Positions 22,336 to 31,324 of a stretch of 32,900 bases of DNA are shown here, in pieces. The position numbers and the translations under genes were made by a program. This DNA is from Gyrodactylus bullatarudis. Its lineage: Eukaryota; Platyhelminthes; Monogenea; Gyrodactylidea; Gyrodactylidae. Each line of letters starts with the position of its first letter. The first letter of the stretch is position 1. Under the pieces are notes generated by a model. The model had not been told where the DNA came from, did not search any database, and saw nothing but the letters and a program-made list of their open reading frames with translations. Location of the stretch: contig SSNU01000131.1 in the NCBI GenBank assembly GCA_012064415.1, forward strand, positions 182,601 through 215,500, given 5' to 3'.

Positions 22336-23268
22336 ACAACTTTTTTATTATTCTTTACCTAGGCTCTTTATTTATCAGAATATGCTGAACGTATAAAGTA
22401 CTGGATTGATATACATTTTGTACTTTGAAAATCCTTCTTTCCTTCTATATTATACCTCAGAATTCTTCAAAATGAATATCTCTATAGTGTGCAGTTAATC
22501 TTGTATATGGAACGTTATCAAGGGGTTGGAATATATATATTTAAATACATGAATTTTTTCATACTGTACTAATTTCCTTGCAGCAATCATTATTAATATT
22601 GTTATGCACATTGATGATAAATGTAACAGGGAAACAAGAATAAATAGGATGATATAAACCAACAAAATTTTCATACAGAAATGTACAATCTCTAAATAGA
22701 TGAAAAAGATTTATTCACAGTGCTAAAGAAAAAAAACTTATGAATTTCTGATTTCTTCGATCTCGAATAGCTAAAGTTTAAAATCAACCAATGAGTATTG
22801 GTAAGCCGGAAAAAATATTTTACTATTCCAATGAAAATTATCATTCATTCAAAATATTGAATTGTCAATGAAAAATTCACTATAAAACTTCACTAACTAT
22901 AATAAGTATTGAACCTTTATTGTTGGAAATTTCTTATTGATTTTGAAGTAAGAGCCAAATGAAGCTTCTTAAGATGAAAATTAAGACTTTTGAAAACTTT
23001 TTGCAACATTTCAAATAAAATTAAGGTTTATAATAAAAATTGAGTATTTTTTCACATGTTGAGAGGGATTTCTTGGAAATTAGGAGAACTTTACTTTATA
23101 ATTATTTGTAGTATATAAGAAAAGATTTTTTATTCACTAAATGTACATTTCTTTATGGTTCATTAGTAGTGACACATAAATAATGATAAAAGTTTTAAAT
23201 TCATTGAAAATAATATTTTTCAAATTTTGAAAGAAGTATAGTAAAGATTGAAAATTATAATATAATTT
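22336..23268. other. AT-rich noncoding DNA
   Basis: Nothing supported. The 102-codon minus ORF at 23137-23445 is mostly low-complexity and overlaps a repeat. Confidence 0.4.
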
Positions 23269-23395
23269 GAGCTGAAAAAACTCACCAAAACTCTTCAATA
23301 AGTGAAGAGAAAAGTGAAAAAGCTCACATAGGCCATGGTAATTGAAGATTAAAAGAGTAATTTTTCGGGACACAGAGGTTTGGTTTAAAGTGATT
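23269..23395 (+). repeat. Repeat family R, copy 1
   Basis: Starts GCTGAAAAAACTCACCAAAA and contains GAAAAAGCTCACATAGGCCA. An internal perfect hairpin CTCTTCA-ATAAG-TGAAGAG is present. Shares sequence with copies at 23533, 25203 and 25418 (inverted). Confidence 0.7.
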
Positions 23396-23532
23396 ATTAT
23401 TATAAGATATATTGGGGCTAAATTTCCATTTCTTAAAAGCATCATCAGTGGCAGTCCTTTTACGATGATTCTGTCTAAGTTAAGAATTCCTTATGAAAGA
23501 AATAGTAAAAATCAAAGAATATCACAATACTG

Positions 23533-23735
23533 TAACCTAAAAAAACACCAAAACTCTTCGATAAATAGCAACAGTGGAGAGAAAAGTAAAAAGCTCACAT
23601 GGCCCAAGGTAGTTGAAGATTATAAGGATAATTTTTTTGAACACATTGGTTTGGTTTATATAGATTTATGAAGAATTTCTCCTTCGCCCAAACACCTGTA
23701 CTGTCATCGCCTGCATTTTTGTACAAAATCGTAAA
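23533..23735 (+). repeat. Repeat family R, copy 2
   Basis: Matches copy 1 in its first 125 nt (ACACCAAAACTCTTC, AAAAAGCTCACATGGCCCA) and copy 3 further on (TTTCTCCTTC...CCCA, CTGTCATC). The internal hairpin persists as CTCTTC/GGAGAG with one G-T pair. The plus ORF 23342-23671 spans copies 1 and 2 and looks incidental. Confidence 0.7.
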
Positions 23736-23942
23736 GCTTCGTGCCCTTTCTGGTCACCGCTGTATCCTTCTTAAGATGATCGTTCCCTATAGTTGATAAC
23801 TTTCTAATTTTACGACTTATATATGTAGGTCCACATTCTCAGTAGAATTTATAAATCAACATAGTTTTTTCTTCAGGTTTCAATAAATCTTTATCAGTTA
23901 GTCTAGGCAATCTCTGAGTTTTGAATGCGATTGTATCTCATC

Positions 23943-24347
23943 TTAACCCTTCATATCCCAAATTATTTTTTTTATCACACTAATGAGAAACCAAAATAAT
24001 TACGCTCATTCTGAATCTGAATTCCTTTTTCTAAGCCGACTTCTCATTTAAAAGACAATAAAGGTTAAAATTGGCATTTTTTGGCTCTAAAACCAGTTGG
24101 TTCTAAATATTTTTCAAATATTTGACAAAATTTTCAAAAAATCACCCTTCTTTAAGTAACTATGGTGTGCATCAGTGAAAAACTATCTTTATGAATTATA
24201 TATAATTTTGTAGCTTAAAAAGTTTCCTTTAATAAGTTTCCTTTCTAATGAGGGGTAAACAATGTGTTTCGGGTATCTTTCAGTTAAAATTATCGCTCGA
24301 GAAAGAGTTGTGTTCCACTGGTGGAACAATGGGACATGAGGGGTTAA
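23943..24347. mobile_element. TTAA MITE, family 2
   Basis: TTAA at 23943-23946 and 24344-24347 flank a 397-bp element. Ends are CCCTTCATATCCC and the complement of GGGACATGAGGGG, differing at two positions. No coding sequence. Same target and end logic as family 1 but unrelated inside. Confidence 0.85.
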
Positions 24348-25140
24348 TGTTGATTGATGAGATTATAACTAATTACTTAGTTAATTTTCTGCATAAATCA
24401 TTGCTGAAAATCCTTTGAAATTAAGTTTTATGAAAATTGTGGTCTTCTCAATTTCATCTGTCTTTTCAATAATTAACTTGATAAATTTGTTCGCATATTT
24501 ATAACCATATTTATATGGATAACCGTTTTCCATTAAACATACTTTCGTGTTTCTTATCTCCTACGGTATTTCCTCTGGACTTCCTAACCTTCTTATCCTC
24601 TTTCCCAGGCCAATTACTAAACCAAATTTATGTGAAACAGTACTAAAACTGGCATTATATAAATAATATAATTTAAAAATCCTTCTATGTAGAAATTATA
24701 GATTCTCAACTTCATATCAAGTAGTTTAAATTTCCCACAATAAAACTGGAAAAGCCCAAGAATCTTTGGAATTCAATATTCTTTTAAATTATAACTTTCT
24801 AATATCATTTCTATTCAATTGATCTAGGGATGAATTTAGCCACGATATCTTTGACTTGTCTATTTTCTAAATATACTTTTCCCTTCATTTTCCGCTTTTT
24901 CAATTTAGTTAACTCTAATCATTTCCTTTCAGTGTTTTGAAATGTTTTCTTTCAGATTATGATTTATGAAAATTTACTCACGTAACTCGTATAACAATTC
25001 TGATCTATCTAAATAAATATTAAGGGATTATCTCAGATCTAAAATACATTAAATACACTTTGGATTTATTCATCTGGAAAATGTTGAAATTTAAAAATTG
25101 ATCCGATCTATCAAAATATGAATAGATTTAAATAAAATAT
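24348..25140. other. AT-rich noncoding DNA with one fold-back terminus
   Basis: Apart from the terminal fragment at 24690-24728, nothing is supported. Confidence 0.4.
24690..24728 (+). repeat. Fold-back family terminal fragment
   Basis: TAGATTCTCAACTTCATATC followed by AAGTAGTTTA is the family right terminus, closest to the complement of the left end at 11529. The rest of the element is not seen. Confidence 0.4.
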
Positions 25141-25583
25141 ACAATTTACAAAGAAATAGTATAAGTTAAAGAATATAAGGGTCATGAATGGAAATAAGAA
25201 TATTATGTAAGCTGAAAAAAACACCAAAAACTCTTCAATAAATAGCAACAGTGAAGAGAAAAAGGTGAAAAAGCTCACATAGGCAATGGTAGTTGAAGAT
25301 TAAATGAATAATTCTTTTGAACACACAAATTAGGTTTATACATGCTGATGAAAAATTTCTCCTTCACCCACACATCTGTGCTGTCATCCCCTGGGCTTTT
25401 GTATAAGATGGAAAAATCATTTAATCTTCAACTACCATGGCCTATGTGAGCTTTTTCACCTTTTTCTCTTCACTGTTGCTATTTATTGAAGAGTTTTTGG
25501 TGTTTTTTTCAGCTTACATAATATTCTTATTTCCATTCATGACCCTTATATTCTTTAACTTATACTATTTCTTTGTAAATTGT
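25141..25583. repeat. Near-perfect palindrome built on repeat family R
   Basis: Arms 25141-25306 and 25418-25583 (166 nt each) are inverted copies. By eye I find one difference (GGCAATGG against GGCCATGG). The spacer is 111 nt. Only the inner part of each arm is repeat R; the outer part (for example GGGTCATGAATGGAAATAAG) is otherwise single-copy in the window, so flanking DNA was duplicated with it. The ORF at 25437-25640 is the right arm read through. Confidence 0.92.
25203..25411 (+). repeat. Repeat family R, copy 3
   Basis: Starts GCTGAAAAAAACACC and contains the hairpin CTCTTCA...TGAAGAG and GAAAAAGCTCACATAGGC. It extends through TTTCTCCTTCACCCA and CTGTCATC as in copy 2. Its first 100 nt form the left arm of the palindrome, and copy 4 is the inverted right arm. 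Confidence 0.75.
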
Positions 25584-25749
25584 AAATTATTATTTTTCAT
25601 TCAAAATTTAAATAAAAGTCGGTTTCTTACAGAAAGATAATGTAATTTACCTTCGTTTGAAGAGGGTGTTCTCTAAAGTTACCGATGAAAATCTTATTTT
25701 TATGTTGGTTTAGATGTGAAAAAGAGCTTGATTGAAATCTTAGATATTC

Positions 25750-26560
25750 TAATTTAAATGAAAATGAGAATTTACTAATCTTTAAATAAAATCAATATTT
25801 TTCTCTGGATAGTCAAAAAATATTTTTATAAAATGAGCAATAAGTTGTTGGAAAAAAAAATTTAGGAGAAAGTTTAATCTGGATAAAACTGACTATTTTT
25901 GGAATTTCGATAGGGCCCAAATTCTCCACTTGATATTTGAGATTAGAAAAAGAATTCGAATTCGCAAGTTAAAAATAAATGATCAAAGATTTAGAAGTTA
26001 AACTTCTTTTGGAGATCACAAGTTTCTCTCAACCTTTTTGGCCAAATTCGAATTCTTCTTCTAATAATGGAATATCAGTATCGAATTGCTTTAATTCTCC
26101 GATGTCGATTTAAATTTTGAGCTTAGCCCTCTCGTACCCATTTGATTGTGAGACTAGATAGAATAAATGTAAATATACTTTGGAATCAGCATTTTCAGGA
26201 TAGAAATAATCGTGCAGTGAAAATTTGAAAAATGTTGATATAAAAGTTTTTTTAGAGCAATTTCAATACAATTTTCCTATCTACTTATTAGCGACGAAAC
26301 ATGAAGTTTTTTTAATTTTTGCATCAAGTCTTAGAAATCATCCAATTTCTGAGAATACCTTGACGAAATATTTTATCCGTGAATGTTGACAGTCAGGTAT
26401 TATAATTGTGTGTAATTTAGATTTACAAAAATATTTTTCCTAAAAAAAATTCATAAAAACTTACTGCGGACATAAATGTCCTTTGGGTATGAGAGGGTTA
26501 AACTTCGTAAATTGTTATCAAATTAAAATTTTGGCCAAATTGAATTTTTTGCAGTTTGTG
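25750..26560. repeat. Fold-back element copy 5, degraded, with nested TTAA MITE
   Basis: The left end has ATGAAAATGAGAATTTACTA and CAATATTTTTCTCTGGA as in the 8635 copy. Middle blocks GAATTCGAATTC and TTGGCCAAATTCGAATTC match the subfamily spacer and arms. The right arm resumes after a MITE (26123-26501) as AAAATTTTGGCCAAATTGAA, and then the family terminus is missing. Boundaries are approximate. Confidence 0.6.
26123..26501. mobile_element. TTAA MITE, family 3, nested in fold-back copy 5
   Basis: A 371-bp element with ends CCCTCTCGTACCCA and the complement of GGGTATGAGAGGG. The right flank is TTAA (26498-26501) and the left flank TTAG, a one-base change from TTAA. It interrupts the fold-back right arm after TTTGAGC, a block seen at the same point of copy 8635-9587. 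No coding capacity. Confidence 0.8.
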
Positions 26561-29462
26561 CCACGTATCAAAATGTGTAAAATTAAGATAATACTTGAGT
26601 AAGTTCTTGTGAATTTTAAACCTCCTGCACTTAGATATTACACCTAGCAGGAGTGGGAATCCTCTCACTTATTCAATGGTTTGTTTGTGCACATTTCTTT
26701 TGAGCTGAGTAAAACTAATCGGTAAATTGTTTTGATTCATCATAGAATCTGAGATCTTTAATAAATATTAGTAAAAGAAGATTTAATTGAAATATAACCA
26801 ACAATTTTTTCTAAAGTCTCTCCCAGACGTTTCAGTACTGATTATTAGTGACTATGCTTGAAATACAGCATCTTCAATGAAGAATCTTTTTAACTTTACT
26901 TTTTAACAATACTGGAATGCTTCCTAAAATCTCAACGACATTCTTGTTTTCCTCGTTTATTGGTGATCCTGAAAATAATTTTTGATTCATCTAACGTCTT
27001 GAAAATAACAAAAAATAAGATATGGATATCCTAAATCTCCCAATTTTTCCTAAATACCATGTTATCCTTTCAAAAGATGTGTTTGTGTGTATATTATAAC
27101 CAGACTCTCCTCTTTATCTATTTTACCTCAGTGTTTCGACATTCAGACCAAAGACCATGTTGGTTGTCTTATGATTTTCATCGATAGAAAATAATTACAC
27201 GGGTGGAGGTGGGGTCTGGCTGTTATCGTAGTGTAGTGATTTCTCTCTCACCTTTCATGTGGACACTCTTCTCTCTTCCTTGGTAAAAATCCTCCCACAC
27301 TCTTTCCCTTTTCCCTTGTATAAATTATAATTATTAATTATGTATGTTTTAAATTGTGTTTTTGAGCAAAACCAGACTCTCCTATTTTTCTATCTAATGT
27401 TTATTCCTATGTATCTTTTTCTATTTATTTTTGTGAAAGTTAGCCTTTCTGAATCATTTTCCAAAAATTCTTCAGAAATTTTCGAGACATGGATTAAAAA
27501 AATTAAAAAGAGTTTTGTGAATATAATAAATTCCCAAGTTCATCGAGAATAGCTTTGTATTTTGACAACCAAATATTAGGTAATCTAATCAGATTAAAAG
27601 TCTTAGCAACCGATTTAAAGTAACAGAAAAAAATCGTATAAACATTCAATAAATTATTATGCAATCTGAATAATAAATATGAGAAAATATCCCAATAAAA
27701 TTCTTAAAATTGTAATCAATACTGACAGTTGGTATGATATAGAGGAACCGGAAACTTTTGTTTAATATTTAAAAATGTATTAAATTGAAATAAATTCTCT
27801 CTAATAAGACATATTTTGTTCTCGGGTTTTCTAAGAGAGAATTTATCATGGTTTTATTTATGTCCTGATACAAATAAGTGAAGATATCTCTGATGTTAAA
27901 TGCATTAAAAACTAAACACCAATGAGTTCTTGGTTAAACTTTAGCAACATATCACATTCTTCTTCATTAGTAATGAGTAGGGCAACAAAATGCCTATAAA
28001 TGCTTAACTTAAGCAGCTTAAGGTCTATCTATTTAAAAAATCAGGTCTTACGACAGAAGAAAAAGTTTTAATTTGCATATAAAATGACTTTATCGATTTG
28101 TTTTTATTACTAAAGTTCATATTTAAAGGACTGTTTATTTTTTGAGTCATTTTTAAGGTCTTATTGGATCGATTTTTAGGCATTATTACTAATGAGTTAA
28201 TGACTGTATAAATTTAAATTTCAGTATAGGAATTAAAAACTGATTTATTGGTCATCATATGGCATCGCCAATTTCGTTAAGCCATGACTCTTCAATGAAA
28301 ATGTTTGAAAACACAATAGATATTTTTAGAAGCAAGAAAAATGAATGTTTCTGATTTTTTTTCATCGTTTTGACAATAGAAATAAGGTTGAAAAAATACA
28401 TACGCATATTTTGCAATTTTTTTCTAGAAATTTATAAGTCGGAAGGTTTCTAAAACGAAAGTAAAATTCAACCCCGGCTTCATCGAGCGTTATATGTCTT
28501 TGTAATCGAAATCTTAAATGTATCATAATTTGAAGGCCAATAATGATCGATTTAAACATACCCTGATAATACAGTACATTTCTGTATCTACTTGAAAATA
28601 GTTAGAAGAAAGAATAAATTATTTTTGTTCAGATCAATAGCTATCTTTTACTTTGGCTATGCTATTTATAATTGAAATTGAAAATTGAATTTTTATCCTT
28701 TATTGGCATCTAAAGACTCATGAGTATGCTAATAATAATAATTTAATGAATATAAAGACCGTTTTTGAAAGATTGATAAGTAATGAACTGAAATTCTATT
28801 TGAAAAAAACTTCTCAAAAATTCCGATTTTACACCTGAAGATAAAGTCTAACGTAGTTGAGAGTAGCCTAAATCGAAAGAACAGTTTAATCTATTTGAAG
28901 CCATGAGTCAATTTGAAACAAAATTTTGTATACCATTATTTTTTTTCAATATAGATTTTATTTCTAACAAAAGAACTGAAACACACAAGACCAGATAAAG
29001 AATCTGCGTCAAATTTTCGATTAGAATCATTTTAGTTTATTTTGGTAAAGTGACACGCTGAGCAATCGTTAAATTAGGACAGTTTTTAGGTTTGATCCTC
29101 TTGATCTCATTTTGCTCATCCTATTTTTCAGTTTCAAATACCAAAAGTTTAATTTCAGGAAGTGAATACATTTAAGAAAAGAGATTTAATACAGAGAAGT
29201 CAACAACAGTTTATAATCAAATTATTTCTCAACCAGTAATTATCAGTCTGCAATTAGAATAAAGGAAAAGATGCAGTGGACAGTTACAAATAGACTCTTT
29301 CCTAACCAACTCAAAAGGTGACCCTGATCAACCAATCAAAGGATTCCACAAATGTACTAATTTTCTTTGTTAGGGAAATACTGGCTATACTATATTTCTT
29401 CGAAGATATTTTCAGTTTCAAATGAAAGACTCATTTAGAGGATCTGGAAATCAAGTGGATAT
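26561..29462. other. AT-rich intergenic DNA
   Basis: No supported gene. A pyrimidine-rich stretch (27240-27320, CTCTCTCACC...CCCTTTTCCC) and a duplicated AACCAGACTCTCCT (27098-27111 and 27370-27383) are present. A candidate small inverted-repeat element is listed at 27968. ORFs 27340-27552 and minus 28362-28559 have no recognised motif. Confidence 0.4.
27968..28196. repeat. Candidate small MITE, end shared with 32668
   Basis: Left end TAGTAATGAGTAGGGCAACA followed by AAATGCCT. The right end TTTTTAGGCATTATTACTAATGAG (two pieces) carries the inverted GGCATT and a near-copy of the left flank (TACTAATGAG against TAGTAATGAG). The left end recurs at 32668-32696 with GGGTGACCAAAATGCC. The TAGGG-T-GACCAAA look recalls hAT-type ends, but I cannot confirm that class. 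Confidence 0.35.
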
Positions 29463-29763
29463 TTAGTAATAAAGCTTATATTTCACCAGATCTCGTCAGA
29501 TTATTACACCAGCTAGATATATATGATAAATTCGATGATCAATAATATCCTCCGATTGGTTACATCATTCTACAGCACAAAAGGGATGAGTTTAAGGTTG
29601 GTTTACAGTATCCATGGTCATTGGTTCCTTCTCACGTATCTGTCCATCGTTGGTTGCCTACTTAGACTTTTAGGTTTTCTACCTCTTTTACTAATTTTCT
29701 GTGTAAATATCTAGCCGGTGTAAGAGTCTGACGAGATCCGGTGAAATAAAAGCTTTATAACTA
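29463..29763. mobile_element. MITE with about 58-nt terminal inverted repeats
   Basis: Left arm 29463-29520 and right arm 29705-29763 pair. Shared blocks are ATAAAGCTT, ATTTCACC, GATCTCGTCAGA, TTACACC and GCTAGATAT, with about 6-8 differences. The interior of about 180 nt has no coding. The ORF at 29523-29714 lies inside and is not a gene. No clear target duplication is seen. Confidence 0.8.
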
Positions 29764-30142
29764 CATATTCACTAGTCTTCTAATCCTCTTAATGAATTCC
29801 TCATTAACTAGTTCAATAAATGCATTCGAAGAAGCCCGGCAATACTTCCCTCTGAAACATTTAAGAAAGAAATAAACTATTTGAACTCCAATTCCTTTCA
29901 ATAGATTTCACGAAAAATTGTTCTGCTTGAGACAATTTTAAGAATTAGTTTTTGCAAAGTTTTCAAATTAATTCAATTCCAGTTAAAAGCACACATTTTA
30001 GCTGCAGTGAGCATCTCTAATCACTGAATTATAAAGAGAGATCATCAGCCAGATATGATTTTTCACATTATAATATTTTCATTTATTTTCAGCTCAACGT
30101 GTCAAGAATTCGAGAAAAAAGCCAAACCGAAAAATATTTTCG
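29764..30142. other. Upstream region of the Gly/Cys/His-rich gene
   Basis: AT-rich, no ORF or repeat supported. It presumably holds upstream control elements of the gene at 30212, none of which I can identify. Confidence 0.35.
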
Positions 30143-30150
30143 TATAAAAA
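30143..30150 (+). promoter_or_regulatory. TATA box of the Gly/Cys/His-rich gene
   Basis: TATAAAAA lies 69 nt upstream of the ATG at 30212. A start of transcription about 30 nt downstream, near 30172-30178 (GTATTACA), would leave a 5' leader of about 35-40 nt. Confidence 0.6.
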
Positions 30151-30211
30151 TCTGATCATATTATTCAGAATAGTATTACAATCTGTTTGATATATCTTAA
30201 CTAGTAGAATC

Positions 30212-30692
30212 ATGTGCTGGGGTTGTGGTTGTGGGTAAGTCAATTATGCTCCTAAATATCAGACCTTGTTGTGGCTGCGGTTGCGGATGTGGCTGTTGTC
30301 CTTGTGGATGTTGTCATGGTGGTCATCATGGCTGTGGCGGTTGCCATGGTTGTGGAGGATGCCATGGTCATGGTGGTGGCTGTCACGGTGGTGGTGGCCA
30401 ATGCCATGGTGGTGGTCATGGCTGGCAACACGGTGGCGGTGGCCATCAATCTGGATGCTGCGGTGGGGGATATCATAGAGCCTGTAGACACTGCAGTTGT
30501 TCCGAATGCTGTGAAGGTGGCTGTCATGGTGGTGGACATGAATCTGGTTGCTGTGGCGGTGCATCTGGTGGTGGACACCATGGAGGCTGCTGTCACGGCC
30601 ATCATGGAGGTTGCTGTGGCGGTCATGGCTGCCATGGAGGCCATGGAGGCTATGGTGGATGTGGTGGATGTCATGGCTGTGGCTGCTGTTAA
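30212..30692 (+). CDS. Gly/Cys/His-rich low-complexity protein with apparent 28-nt intron
   Basis: ATG at 30212 opens MCWGCGCG, then frame 1 hits TAA at 30236. The stop lies inside GTAAGT...CCTAAATATCAG (30235-30262), a stretch with donor, branch-like CCTAA and acceptor. Removing these 28 nt joins GG to A and continues PCCGCGCGCGCC without a break in the Cys-Gly pattern, ending TGA-free at TAA 30690-30692. The product is about 150 residues, by hand count about 43% Gly, 26% Cys and 16% His, with no Lys or Asp. Motifs such as GGCHG, GGCC and HGG repeat irregularly. No signal peptide or membrane segment. A metal-binding or disulphide-rich structural role is inference; no family is recognised. 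If unspliced, translation would have to start elsewhere (a GTG-opened frame from 30225) or use an upstream exon. Confidence 0.72.
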
Positions 30693-30748
30693 ACAGAAAA
30701 AATTCAATTGGATATTGACAAAAAATAGGAATGCATAGAAATGAATTA

Positions 30749-30758
30749 AATAAATAAA
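30749..30758 (+). terminator. Polyadenylation signal of the Gly/Cys/His-rich gene
   Basis: Two overlapping AATAAA hexamers, 57-66 nt after the stop codon, followed by AT-rich sequence. Fits a short 3' UTR. Confidence 0.6.
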
Positions 30759-30814
30759 TTTATAAACTATATTATTAAAAAATTAAAGTTGATTTTGTGA
30801 GCCTATGGACGTCT

Positions 30815-31030
30815 AAACTACCCAACCAATTCTCATAAAATTTTAACCAATTATAGATTACCCCACGGACCATGTTCGTAGCGAAAAAATTTCTAGATTT
30901 GGTCTTAGTTGGGCCGGAATCTCGATCAGAAACGAAAAAGTGCCTGGCCAATCAGATGGCTTCATTTTTAACACGTACGCTTTCTTCTCATTGGTCTTAT
31001 CTAAGCTTCGTCTTCATACAAAAATAAAAG
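30815..31030. promoter_or_regulatory. CCAAT-rich segment, possible promoter
   Basis: CCAAT occurs in AACCAATTC (about 30819), TAACCAATTATAG (about 30842) and GGCCAATCAGATGG (about 30945), and inverted as CATTGGTC (about 30990). A TATA-like AATAAAAGC follows at about 31023. The segment is richer in G+C than its surroundings. No ORF follows within 1 kb on the plus strand, so it may serve an exon outside recognition, be an old repeat, or be incidental. Confidence 0.3.
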
Positions 31031-31096
31031 CTTTTTCGAATTTTAGGAATCACTGCGTAGCGGGTTTGGATCAGCTAGTTATAATTATAAAGTTAT

Positions 31097-31324
31097 CTAG
31101 TTAGTAGAGCAAAAAGAAGCTAATTGTTTCACAACAAGTATCACCAAAATTGCTAAAAGTAACTAAAAAGTAGCAAATCTGACCAAAAAATACATGTAGA
31201 CGTTAACCAATCAGAGGGCGAATAATATAATTTTCTTTGTGTTATCGACTAAAAATTGATTGATTTTCAACAAAAAAGTAGCATCGAGTAGCAAAAGTAG
31301 CAAATTTGGTGCTCTACCAATTAG
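31097..31324. repeat. Small inverted-repeat element
   Basis: CTAGTTAGTAGAGCA (31097-31111) is inverted at TGCTCTACCAATTAG (31310-31324), two differences. The interior carries AAAAGTAGCAAATCTG and AAAAGTAGCAAATTTG as direct repeats. About 228 bp, noncoding. Confidence 0.4.

Noticed and set aside
27098..27383. Direct repeat AACCAGACTCTCCT flanking about 260 bp, considered as a target duplication
   Set aside because: No terminal inverted repeats or tail lie inside the flanks; probably a local duplication.
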